From Hyphomicrobiales bacterium (lineage in GTDB: Bacteria; Pseudomonadota; Alphaproteobacteria; Rhizobiales; Rhizobiaceae), in assembly GCA_900469615.1 (NCBI GenBank), contig UBYA01000031.1, forward strand, positions 1 to 64,000: DNA of 64,000 nucleotides, given 5' to 3'. Within the stretch, counting starts at the first letter, position 1, and each line of letters begins with the position of its first letter. The notes below the pieces were generated by a model, which was given only the letters and a program-made list of their open reading frames with translations, ran no database searches and had not been told where the DNA came from. Positions 8,339 to 15,646 of the stretch are shown in pieces. A program made the position numbers and the translations under genes.

Positions 8339-9504
8339 TACGGCACCATGGTTTCGTTGGGAATCGCGTCGAACGGGCCGAGTGCCGGCGAGCGGAAGAT
8401 GGAGATGTCCTGCTCGACCTTTTCTTCGAGCGCCAGCCGCGCGGCGATCTCGCCGAAAATAGGCGAAAGCTTGTAGCCGTGTCCGGAAAAGCCGTAAAGC
8501 GTCACGAGGTTCGAACAATCTGGATGCAAGTCCACCACCGCGTTGCCCGAAGGCGTCCAACTGTCCATGTAGGCGCCGACGCGGACAGGGTCGGGAATGA
8601 TCCCCGGTAGGTAGTCGCGGATCATACGGCGCCAGCGAATGAACCAGGCGGACTCGACATTCCTGTTGAGCTTGTCCGGATCCTCGAAAACTCCATGCGA
8701 GCCGTTGCGGCCGAGCTTGACGCTGTCGCCGTTGATCATCGGCCAGCCACAGAAATCGAGCCCGCCGGAAAGCCGCATGAAGATGGGGAAGACGTCCGGC
8801 TGGAACAGCGTGTCGTTTTCCGTGCGATACCAGGCGAGCACGATGCGGACGAGCTTGTGGTTGAGCTCCGAGCCCGGAAGGAGCCGCCGCGTCCAGGGTC
8901 CGGCGGTCAGCACAAGCTTGCGGACCCGCCATTCCTGCGTGTCCGAATAGACCGTCGCGCCATGCTGGCTGAATTCGATGTCGCGGATCGGGGTGTAGCG
9001 ATGTAGCGTTGCGCCAAGTGATTCCGCTTGGCGGGCAGCCACCATGTTGGCTCGATCGGGCCTGACATAACCAGCCCAACGATCCAGAACTGCGACTTCG
9101 CCGGGATCAAGCGTGTGGACCGGATAGCGTTCACGCACTTGGCTCGCCGACAGGATCTCGTGGTCGAGATCGAAATTCCGGCAGGAGGCGATGACGTTGC
9201 GCATGTAGTCGGAATCTTCCTGCGCCATGGAGATCGCGCCGATCAGGTTCAGCAGCAAGGTGCCGGTATCGGCTTCTAGTTCGTTCCAGAGATGTCGCGA
9301 CTTGATCAGAAGCGGGACATAGGCCGGCCCTTCCTTGTAGGCGGTCCGGAAAATCCGGCTCTCGCCGCCCGAAGCGCTCTGGTCATGGCCGGGAGCCAGG
9401 CGATCCCAGCCCAAAACGCTAACCCCGCGCTTGGCGAGCCGCCACGCGGTCATTGAGCCCATTGCGCCCAGACCGACTACTCCGACATCCGCATCGAACG
9501 TCAT
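8338..9504 (-). CDS. FAD-dependent amine oxidase (sarcosine / N-methyltryptophan oxidase-like)
   Basis: Flavoprotein of the DAO/MSOX family, 388 residues. The N-terminal dinucleotide-binding motif GVVGLGAMGSMTAWRLAKRG and the C-terminal GFSGHGYKLSP resemble monomeric sarcosine oxidase and N-methyl-L-tryptophan oxidase (SolA). Such enzymes oxidise secondary amines to an imine with release of hydrogen peroxide. The start ATG follows GAAAGGC. The segment that carries the covalent-FAD cysteine in MSOX and SolA reads here GAYMDSWTPSGNAVVDLHP, without cysteine, so the flavin may be bound non-covalently. It lies between the VOC gene and an amino-acid-type ABC transporter and probably acts on the imported amine or amino acid. 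Confidence 0.82.
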   Translation of the reverse strand: MTFDADVGVVGLGAMGSMTAWRLAKRGVSVLGWDRLAPGHDQSASGGESRIFRTAYKEGPAYVPLLIKSRHLWNELEADTGTLLLNLIGAISMAQEDSDYMRNVIASCRNFDLDHEILSASQVRERYPVHTLDPGEVAVLDRWAGYVRPDRANMVAARQAESLGATLHRYTPIRDIEFSQHGATVYSDTQEWRVRKLVLTAGPWTRRLLPGSELNHKLVRIVLAWYRTENDTLFQPDVFPIFMRLSGGLDFCGWPMINGDSVKLGRNGSHGVFEDPDKLNRNVESAWFIRWRRMIRDYLPGIIPDPVRVGAYMDSWTPSGNAVVDLHPDCSNLVTLYGFSGHGYKLSPIFGEIAARLALEEKVEQDISIFRSPALGPFDAIPNETMVP

Positions 9505-9535
9505 GACATGCCTTTCTCGCCATTCCGGCGTGAAT

Positions 9536-11086
9536 TCAGAGAACTTGTTTGAGGAAGGTCCGCAACCGGTCGGATTGCGGGGTATCGAAGATCTGCGCAG
9601 GCGTGCCCGTCTCGATGACTTGACCCTGATCCATGAAGACCACACGATCGGCGACATGGCGGGCAAAACCCATTTCATGCGTCACGACAACCATCGTCAT
9701 TGGGCCGGCCGCGCCGTCACCATGAGCGAGCGCTTCCATGATTTCGAGAACGCCTTTCACGAGCTCCGGGTCGAGGGCCGAAGTCGCCTCGTCGAACAAC
9801 ATGATCTGCGGCTCCATCGCCAGCGCGCGGGCAATCGCGACACGCTGCTGCTGCCCGCCGGAGAGCCGAAAGGTGCGCGAATGCAGCTTGTCCGACAGGC
9901 CGACGCCGGCAAGCTTTGCCGCGGCGAGCGCATGGGCGGCGGTCCCGCTCATCCCCTTTACCTTGCGCAGCGCAAAGGCGACGTTTTCGATCACGCTCAT
10001 ATGCGGGAACAGGTTGAAGTTTTGGAACAACATTCCGACCTTGGCACGAAGCTCGTTAAGCTGGCGTTCCGACTCCGGAAAATCGCGGCCGAGCACTTCG
10101 ACGCGGCCCTTGTCCGGTGTCTGCAGCCCGTTCAATGTTCGCAGCAGGGTAGATTTACCCGATCCGGACGGACCGATGATGCAGACGACCTCGCCACTGT
10201 GCACGGTCAGGTCGATGCCTTTCAGCGCCATGAAGTCTCCGAAGCTCAACGATAGGTCGCTGACCTGGATCACGGGCGCGCCCAAGGTCTTCTTCTTCCG
10301 CTTCGCCGGGAGCGCGGTCTCGATGGCAACCACTGGAGCGAGCCGTTCCGGCTTGTGCAGCCAGAGGTTCGTCAGTCGGGATGGCAGCAAGGCGCGACCT
10401 TCCCGCAAGCGGCGGTCCATCAAATTGACGAGGTGGGTCAGCGGCACGGTGATGATCAGGTAGGCGATGCCGACTGCCGTGAGCGGCGAGAGGTTGCCGG
10501 TGCGCTGGGCGATGTCCTGGCCGATGCGATAGAGCTCTCGCTCCGACACCATCAGGCCGAGGACGAAGATCAGGCTCGAATCCTTGACGATGTTGATGAA
10601 TTGGTTCGTCAGCGCCGGGATTACCCGCCGGACGCCCTGCGGAAAGACGATCTGCAGCATTGTGCGATGCTTGCCGAGGCCGAGAGAGCGGGCCGCTTCC
10701 GCTTGGCCGCGATCGACGCTCTGAATGCCCGAGCGCAGGATTTCGGCGATATAGGCGCTCGCGACGATAGAGATCGCGATGATGCCGTAGGGATACGGGT
10801 TCTGCCCGAAGGGCCGGAAGCCGGCAAATGGAAGGCCCTGGCCGACGAGGAAGATGGTCACGATCGCAGGCAGTCCGCGAAAGATGTCGATGTAAATGCG
10901 GGCGGCATAGCGCAGCACCCAGATGCGGGAGATTGCCAGAAGCGCCAGCGGTGCGCCGATCAGGGCGCCGAGTATGCTCGAAAACAGGGCCACTCTCAGC
11001 GTGTTGAGATAGCCGGTGCGCAGGATCTCGGGGATCACCATCGCCATGTAGTCGAGGTTGAAGAATGTATTCCAGAAACCTTGCAT
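9536..11086 (-). CDS. Polar amino acid ABC transporter, permease fused to ATPase
   Basis: A 516-residue fusion. Residues 1-235 are a HisM/GlnP-type permease with several membrane segments and an EAA loop (EAARSLGLG), and residues 270-516 are a GlnQ/HisP-type ATPase with Walker A GPSGSGKST, signature LSGGQQQR, Walker B IMLFDEATSALD and an H-loop histidine in VVVTHE. A charged linker (PAKRKKKTLG) joins the halves. Permease and ATPase are usually separate genes, so one polypeptide can supply a homodimeric transporter. The neighbouring binding protein and oxidase suggest uptake of an amino acid or amine that is then oxidised. Confidence 0.92.
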   Translation of the reverse strand: MQGFWNTFFNLDYMAMVIPEILRTGYLNTLRVALFSSILGALIGAPLALLAISRIWVLRYAARIYIDIFRGLPAIVTIFLVGQGLPFAGFRPFGQNPYPYGIIAISIVASAYIAEILRSGIQSVDRGQAEAARSLGLGKHRTMLQIVFPQGVRRVIPALTNQFINIVKDSSLIFVLGLMVSERELYRIGQDIAQRTGNLSPLTAVGIAYLIITVPLTHLVNLMDRRLREGRALLPSRLTNLWLHKPERLAPVVAIETALPAKRKKKTLGAPVIQVSDLSLSFGDFMALKGIDLTVHSGEVVCIIGPSGSGKSTLLRTLNGLQTPDKGRVEVLGRDFPESERQLNELRAKVGMLFQNFNLFPHMSVIENVAFALRKVKGMSGTAAHALAAAKLAGVGLSDKLHSRTFRLSGGQQQRVAIARALAMEPQIMLFDEATSALDPELVKGVLEIMEALAHGDGAAGPMTMVVVTHEMGFARHVADRVVFMDQGQVIETGTPAQIFDTPQSDRLRTFLKQVL

Positions 11087-11158
11087 CGTGCCGTGTGCGC
11101 CCGCGAAGAGACGGGCCGGACACCGCGTGGGGCACGCGCGGCAACCGGCTCCGATGGC

Positions 11159-11956
11159 TTACTTGGCGGGCTTGAAGTCTGCGCCCGGCAGCGTGGGAAC
11201 GTTGGCTCCGATCCACTTCTTGTAGATCTCCGCATATTCGCCGTCATCGATCATCTTGCCGATCGCCTTGTCGACGGCGGCAAGCAGATTCGGCCTGTCC
11301 TTGGCAATTCCGATACCGGCAGGCTGGTCGGTGTTCGGGATGGAGACGACCACCTTGAGGGGCTTCGGCGATTCCTTGACATAGATCGCTGCCAGGCCGC
11401 CATCGAAGAAGGCTGCATCGATCTGACCGGACTGCAGCGCGATCTGGATCGCGGCCGAATCCGGGAATGGTACCACCGAGGCGTCCTTGTAGGTGTCGTT
11501 GGCGTAGGTTTCCTGGATGCTGGCGGCCACGACGCCGAGACGTTTGCCGGCCAAGCCCTTTTCATCGGCGATGCCAGAATCGGCCGCTGTCAGGACGGTG
11601 TAGGACCCGACGAAGTGCGGGCGGCTAAAATTAATGATCTGCAGGCGCGGAAGGGTGATCGAGTGCGAGCCGGCCGAGATGTCGCAGATATGGTTGGCGA
11701 CGGCGGCGAAGATGCCTTCGAACACGGTCGTGCGGTATTCGGGCTTTAGGCCGAGTTCCTTCGCAATCCCTTGCGTGAAGGAGATTTCATAGCCCTTCAT
11801 CTCGCCGTCGATCACCGACGACATGGGAGCATTTGCATCGACCACGCAAACGGAAAGCTTTCCCGGCTCATTCGTTTCGACGTCCTGCGCCTGCGCGGCA
11901 GCGAAGGAAAGCATGCACAATGCCGCCGCAGCGGCCCCAGTTTTGATCAGTTTCAT
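11159..11956 (-). CDS. Periplasmic amino acid-binding protein of the ABC transporter
   Basis: Family 3 extracellular solute-binding protein, 265 residues, with a clear Sec signal peptide (KLIKTGAAAAALCMLSFAAA, cleavage near AQA-QD). Typical features are VDANAPMSS near the start of the mature protein, GYEISFTQGIAKELG and the hinge region SGQIDAAFFDGG. It delivers ligand to the fused permease-ATPase encoded 72 bp downstream. It is probably the first gene of an operon running to the VOC gene, and the inverted repeat at 12003-12032 lies 46 bp upstream of its ATG. The ligand is unknown. Confidence 0.92.
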   Translation of the reverse strand: MKLIKTGAAAAALCMLSFAAAQAQDVETNEPGKLSVCVVDANAPMSSVIDGEMKGYEISFTQGIAKELGLKPEYRTTVFEGIFAAVANHICDISAGSHSITLPRLQIINFSRPHFVGSYTVLTAADSGIADEKGLAGKRLGVVAASIQETYANDTYKDASVVPFPDSAAIQIALQSGQIDAAFFDGGLAAIYVKESPKPLKVVVSIPNTDQPAGIGIAKDRPNLLAAVDKAIGKMIDDGEYAEIYKKWIGANVPTLPGADFKPAK

Positions 11957-12002
11957 CGTTCCCAGTCTTTCTTGTTGGTACCGGCGTAAGCCGGGCTTCG
12001 CC

Positions 12003-12032
12003 GTAATGTGCTAATTACAGTTAGCACATTAC
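12003..12032. promoter_or_regulatory. Perfect 12-bp inverted repeat, likely operator
   Basis: GTAATGTGCTAA and its exact reverse complement TTAGCACATTAC flank a 6-nt spacer. The palindrome is AT-rich without a T-tract, so it looks like an operator and not a terminator. It sits directly upstream of the binding-protein gene and downstream of the CGNR regulator gene. Confidence 0.7.
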
Positions 12033-12112
12033 GATATAGAAAATGGGATTCAAGAGGAAAATTCGCCGCGAGCAAAATCGGCTAGAAGGGTGGAGCAGGC
12101 CAGGCCTTCTGG

Positions 12113-12643
12113 TCAGGCTCGGGCGCGAAAAGCCGCAACATGGGTGCGGTTTCCGCAGGTCTTCGGATCACAGTAGATCTTCGACAGGTTCTTGGTCGTA
12201 TCGATGAAGACGTTGTGACAGTCCTCCGCCGAACAGCATTTCAGGCGTTGGGTTTCTCCATGGATGATCAACGACATCACCGACATGGCGCTGGTCGAGC
12301 GCAAGCGCTCGGCAAGGTCGAAATCGTCACCAAAGAAGTGGATGTGCCAGCCATAGCCTTCTTCGTGATTGAAGATACGCGGCGAGAAACTGAGATCGGC
12401 CAGTTCCGCATTGGCGATCCGTGCCAGCTCATCGACGGACGCGCCGAAGATAGAGCGAAAGCGGAGAGCGAGTGCCGCAATCTGATCGCGGTCGTGCGCG
12501 GTGACGGGCCGACGATATGTCATGCCGTAGCGGCGGCGGATATCGTCGATCAGACGCAGGTCAATGCCGTCTCCACCGGAGTGCGCGGCGTTGACCAATT
12601 CTGCAACGACAAACAGGTCGCGTGTCACTTCCGCAGGCAGCAT
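12113..12643 (-). CDS. CGNR zinc-finger transcriptional regulator
   Basis: A 176-residue protein with an N-terminal ABATE-like helical region and a C-terminal CGNR zinc finger: C-C at 136-137, C142, then YCDPKTCGNR. CGNR proteins are presumed transcription regulators that bind DNA through the finger. The gene lies upstream of the transporter-oxidase genes on the same strand, and the perfect palindrome at 12003-12032 lies between, so it is the natural candidate for the palindrome's ligand. The ATG follows AGGATTCGAG. Confidence 0.8.
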   Translation of the reverse strand: MLPAEVTRDLFVVAELVNAAHSGGDGIDLRLIDDIRRRYGMTYRRPVTAHDRDQIAALALRFRSIFGASVDELARIANAELADLSFSPRIFNHEEGYGWHIHFFGDDFDLAERLRSTSAMSVMSLIIHGETQRLKCCSAEDCHNVFIDTTKNLSKIYCDPKTCGNRTHVAAFRARA

Positions 12644-12948
12644 CTCGAATCCTAGTCGATGAGTGGATCGCTTTCTCGTAGGATAGAAAGGGCGGCAAAT
12701 GCAATTATTAATGATATTGTGTCTGCTTCCACGACACTCTAGCCTGACGGGTCGTCGGTTCGTATCCCTTCAAGACCATTCACGGATCTGCTCCATGTCT
12801 ACCAGACCCAGCTGATTGCCACTGATTTCCCTTGCCGGACAGCTTCGAATTGCAAGCGGCAGAAATTCTGTCGTCCGGCTTCGCTTCGATATTTGCGATG
12901 AGTGTAAGTAATACTCACGCTTTGACGATAAGATGCCCGTCGGATCCT
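12644..12948. other. Intergenic region between CGNR and Crp/Fnr genes
   Basis: This region of about 305 bp is AT-richer than its neighbours and must hold the CGNR promoter at its left end. No conserved frame, RNA gene or convincing repeat was found. Confidence 0.4.
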
Positions 12949-13647
12949 TTAGTCTCCAGCGATGTGTCGGATGCCGGCGAGATCAACGATGGTCAGATAT
13001 TGCTTTTGTGTGAGGAGAAGGCCGCGCCTTTCCCACACCGTTAGGATGCGGCTGACGGAATGGAGCGTGGTGCCGCAGATATCGGCGATCTCTTTACGGC
13101 GGAGAGGAAATTCTATCTTCAAGCCTTTCGACGTCTGCCCGGCGGCCTGATTACCCAGCCGTAGAAGCGCATTGGCGACACGACGCTCGACAGGTTGGGT
13201 GGACAATTCGCGGAGGCGGTTCTGTGCCTCCTGGATACGCGCTCCGACGATCTTGAGCGCGTTGATTGCGATCTGGGGATGATGCCGCATCAGCTTGAGC
13301 AGGTCCGCTTCGCTCCAACTTACTTCTATCGCGGACGTCAACGTATCGGCGTCGGCCGGATAGCGGTGGTCGGTAAACAGGGCCATCGTGCCAAACATTT
13401 CGCCTGGCGTAATGAAACGCACGACAATCTGGCCGCCGTCACCGCCGGTTTGGGCAATACGGACGGCGCCCTCAAGCAGAACATGCGCCCGTACAGGCGT
13501 ATCGCCCTGATTGAAGATGCGGGTTTCGCTGGCGAGCATCCGGCAACGGCTCATGTTATGCGCTTCCTGGAGCGCAGCCGCAGACAGCCCGCGAAACAGA
13601 TCGAGGTTGGCGAGTTTTCGAAGCGATAAAGACGGAGAAGCGGTCAT
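12949..13647 (-). CDS. Crp/Fnr family regulator (NnrR/DNR-like)
   Basis: A 232-residue Crp/Fnr protein: a cyclic-nucleotide-binding-like sensor fold (FNQGDTPVRAHVLLEGAVRI; FITPGEMFGTMALF) and a C-terminal helix-turn-helix (RRKEIADICGTTLHSVSRIL). It lacks the N-terminal cysteine set that holds the FNR iron-sulfur cluster, so it would not sense oxygen that way. The NnrR/DNR branch, which responds to NO or nitrogen oxides, is a reasonable placement given the nar and globin genes beside it. The ATG at 13647 is chosen because upstream residues of the open frame are not family-like. It is divergent from the membrane protein-globin pair across a TTGN8CAA box. Confidence 0.87.
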   Translation of the reverse strand: MTASPSLSLRKLANLDLFRGLSAAALQEAHNMSRCRMLASETRIFNQGDTPVRAHVLLEGAVRIAQTGGDGGQIVVRFITPGEMFGTMALFTDHRYPADADTLTSAIEVSWSEADLLKLMRHHPQIAINALKIVGARIQEAQNRLRELSTQPVERRVANALLRLGNQAAGQTSKGLKIEFPLRRKEIADICGTTLHSVSRILTVWERRGLLLTQKQYLTIVDLAGIRHIAGD

Positions 13648-13687
13648 AGCGCCAACGTAACGGAGTGCAGTCGAAATGAGGAGCGAT

Positions 13688-13701
13688 TTGCGCCGGAGCA
13701 A
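13688..13701 (+). promoter_or_regulatory. FNR/NnrR-type box upstream of the globin operon
   Basis: TTGCGCCGGAGCAA fits TTG-N8-CAA. A possible -10 (TATCCT, 13723-13728) places the start near 13735, so the box centre is at about -40, the position for direct activation. The left half-site TTGCG is identical to that of the narK box. Confidence 0.6.
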
Positions 13702-13773
13702 ACCTCGATCGCTAGATAGGCGTATCCTGTTAAAAATTAATTCTGATCTCAGAAACGGCGAATGGGATCTATT

Positions 13774-14250
13774 ATGAACGACATCATTCTTGCCCGAGCC
13801 TTGCATGTGCTGGCCGTTGTTGTGTGGATCGGCGGCGTAGCTATGGCAACGACCGTCATTCTGCCAGCGGTGCGCCGGGGTGATCTGGGTCCAGAGCGCC
13901 TGAAGGCGTTCCAGGCAATCGAACGCCGTTTCGTCTGGCAGGCGAGAGTTGCCGTGCTGGTCGTCGGGCTCAGCGGGATTTACATGACAGCCCGGCTCGA
14001 TCTGTGGGATCGCTTCCGCTCGGTCGACTTCTGGTGGATGCATGCCATGGTGGCCGTTTGGTTCATTTTCGCCTTCGTTCTCTTTATCGGCGAGCCATTC
14101 ATTCTCCATGGCCGGTTTCATCGCTGGGCGGTAAGCCGGCCCGAACTCGCCTTCGGATGGCTGTACAAGGTGCATTGCGTACTGCTGGTCCTGGCACTGA
14201 TTACTGTTTTCGGCGCTGTCGCAGGGAGTCAAGGATGGGCCCTGTTTTGA
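13774..14250 (+). CDS. Integral membrane protein, CopD/DUF2269-like
   Basis: A 158-residue protein with four hydrophobic segments (ALHVLAVVVWIGGVAMATT; VAVLVVGLSGIYMTA; MHAMVAVWFIFAFVLFIG; VHCVLLVLALITVFGAVAG). Histidines near the first, third and fourth segments (LHVLAVV, MHAMVAV, KVHCVLL) could bind haem or metal, as in CopD-like proteins. An in-frame ATG lies four codons upstream (13762). The globin gene follows 25 bp downstream, so the two probably share the promoter with the TTGN8CAA box. This suggests a role in respiration or NO handling, but no specific activity can be assigned. Confidence 0.65.
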   Translation: MNDIILARALHVLAVVVWIGGVAMATTVILPAVRRGDLGPERLKAFQAIERRFVWQARVAVLVVGLSGIYMTARLDLWDRFRSVDFWWMHAMVAVWFIFAFVLFIGEPFILHGRFHRWAVSRPELAFGWLYKVHCVLLVLALITVFGAVAGSQGWALF

Positions 14251-14275
14251 CGAAGCCATCCTATGGAGATTACCA

Positions 14276-14737
14276 TTGACCGATATTTCTTTGAATGCGC
14301 AGGAACGCCGCCAGGCCATCGTTGGCACGGTTCAAGCGGAAACCGGGATCGATGAGGCTTTGATTGAGAGGTTGGTGCGCGGATTCTACGCGCGCGTCCG
14401 ACAGGATCGATTGCTCGGGCCAGTCTTCGAAAGCCGGATCGCTGACTGGGAGACGCACTTGCAAAAGATGTTTGCTTTCTGGTCGTCGCTCACGCTGCAG
14501 AGCGGCCGGTATCACGGCCACCCGATGGCAAAGCACCTGCCGTTGCCGGTCGATGCGGAGCATTTCGATCGCTGGCTTGCTTTGTTCGACGACACAGTGC
14601 GCGATTTTTGCCCGCCGGCCGCCGCGGAGCTTTTCATCGATCGGGCGCGGCGGGTCGCCGAAAGTCTGGAACTTGGTCTTGCGGGCGCCAATGATGTCCT
14701 GCTGCGCAAAGGAGAGCGTTATCGTCGTTCTACGTGA
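14276..14737 (+). CDS. Group III truncated haemoglobin
   Basis: A 153-residue truncated globin (trHb3) with the typical FYARVRQDRLLGPVF, the WETHLQKMFAFWSSL helix, YHGHPMAKHLPL around the proximal haem region, and HFDRWLALFDDTV. Group III globins bind haem and are linked to NO or oxygen chemistry; in nitrate-reducing bacteria NO detoxification is a common suggestion. The start is a TTG preceded by GGAG; the ATG at 14263 is out of frame. It is the second gene of the box-controlled pair and is convergent with the second Crp/Fnr gene. Confidence 0.88.
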   Translation: MTDISLNAQERRQAIVGTVQAETGIDEALIERLVRGFYARVRQDRLLGPVFESRIADWETHLQKMFAFWSSLTLQSGRYHGHPMAKHLPLPVDAEHFDRWLALFDDTVRDFCPPAAAELFIDRARRVAESLELGLAGANDVLLRKGERYRRST

Positions 14738-14785
14738 GCGACCTTGTGTACCTGTCAGCCCTGCTGCGCACGACTGACGAGTGTC

Positions 14786-15493
14786 TCAGGGATCCGGCCC
14801 GTCGATCAGTGGGTCCGGCGCACTCAGTTCCCTCAGAGCGCGAAGGTCGCAGATCTGAATCTGCTGACCGTCCATATGGATGATGCCATATTGGAGGGAT
14901 GTGAGGATACGCGAGAAACTCTCGCGGGTCATGCCAAGCTGCGAAGCGATCAGTCCCTTCTCGTAAGGAAGGGTAAGATGAGTTTCGTTGCGTTGACGCC
15001 GCATGAGAGCCAGCAGATATCCAGCCACCCTTTGCGGGCCAGGGCGCAGTTTAAGTGTCATGATCTGACGGACCATAGCGCGGAACTGACCAGATAGGCA
15101 GCCGATGACGGTATGCGCGAGAAACGGTTCGCTGGCCAGAAGCCCTCGAAAAACATCTGCTTTGATCATCAGAACGCTGACGTCTTCGATGCAGCGCGCG
15201 CGCATGAGATACGGGGAATCGGACACGACAGCCGCTGGTAGCAGCAGGTCGGGCGCCTCGACGACCTCGATCACCATCTCCTGACCCTGTACGGAACGCC
15301 CAAGAAGATGCACGGCGCCCTTGAGAACAACTGTCTGGAAGTTCGGGTCTGCGCCCTGTTCGAACAGGACAAGGCCGCGCGCGGCCTGCTGGATCACAGA
15401 TGCGTCACACAGGATGCGCCGTCCTTCGCTCGAAAGTCCGGCAAACATCGGCAAGGCGGCAATCACGTCTGAGAGGGGCGATAGAGGTTGCAT
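14786..15493 (-). CDS. Second Crp/Fnr family regulator
   Basis: A 235-residue Crp/Fnr protein with a sensor domain (LVLFEQGADPNFQTVVLKGAV) and a DNA-recognition helix in SQLGMTRESFSRILTSL. It has no FNR-type cysteine cluster at the N-terminus. The TRESFSR recognition helix keeps the E-S-R pattern of regulators that read TTGAT-like half-sites. It is divergent from narK, with two FNR-like boxes in the 153-bp gap. With the first Crp/Fnr protein it probably forms a cascade controlling nitrate respiration and the globin. Which signal each reads cannot be told from sequence. Confidence 0.87.
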   Translation of the reverse strand: MQPLSPLSDVIAALPMFAGLSSEGRRILCDASVIQQAARGLVLFEQGADPNFQTVVLKGAVHLLGRSVQGQEMVIEVVEAPDLLLPAAVVSDSPYLMRARCIEDVSVLMIKADVFRGLLASEPFLAHTVIGCLSGQFRAMVRQIMTLKLRPGPQRVAGYLLALMRRQRNETHLTLPYEKGLIASQLGMTRESFSRILTSLQYGIIHMDGQQIQICDLRALRELSAPDPLIDGPDP

Positions 15494-15524
15494 ATTTGCT
15501 CCGGAGCATCCGATCGAACATTAT

Positions 15525-15586
15525 GTGACTTTAATCAACATGTGATTTGCGCTGCATCAAATCGGGCCATTCTAAACTGCGATAAC
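15525..15586 (+). promoter_or_regulatory. narK promoter with tandem FNR/NnrR-type boxes
   Basis: Box 1, TTGCGCTGCATCAA (15547-15560), fits TTG-N8-CAA with a perfect ATCAA half. Box 2, GTGACTTTAATCAA (15525-15538), has one perfect half. The centres are 22 bp apart, two helical turns. A -10 candidate GATAAC (15581-15586) puts the start near 15593, so the boxes lie near -40 and -62, as in FNR-type class II plus class I promoters. Confidence 0.65.
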
Positions 15587-15646
15587 TTGGTAGTCGGAGA
15601 GACGAACCAGATGCCGCTGTAGTTCGTCGATGAGCCAGAGGCACGA

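Noticed and set aside
9028..9279. Plus-strand frame within the amine oxidase
   Set aside because: Antisense, no ribosome binding site, composition typical of a shadow frame.
10355..11749. 464-codon plus-strand frame over the ABC transporter
   Set aside because: Antisense to the permease-ATPase and binding-protein genes, which have all motifs.
12949..14328. Single 459-residue reading of the first Crp/Fnr gene
   Set aside because: The first 227 codons lie antisense to the membrane protein and globin genes and cross the box-containing promoter; family similarity begins at the ATG at 13647.
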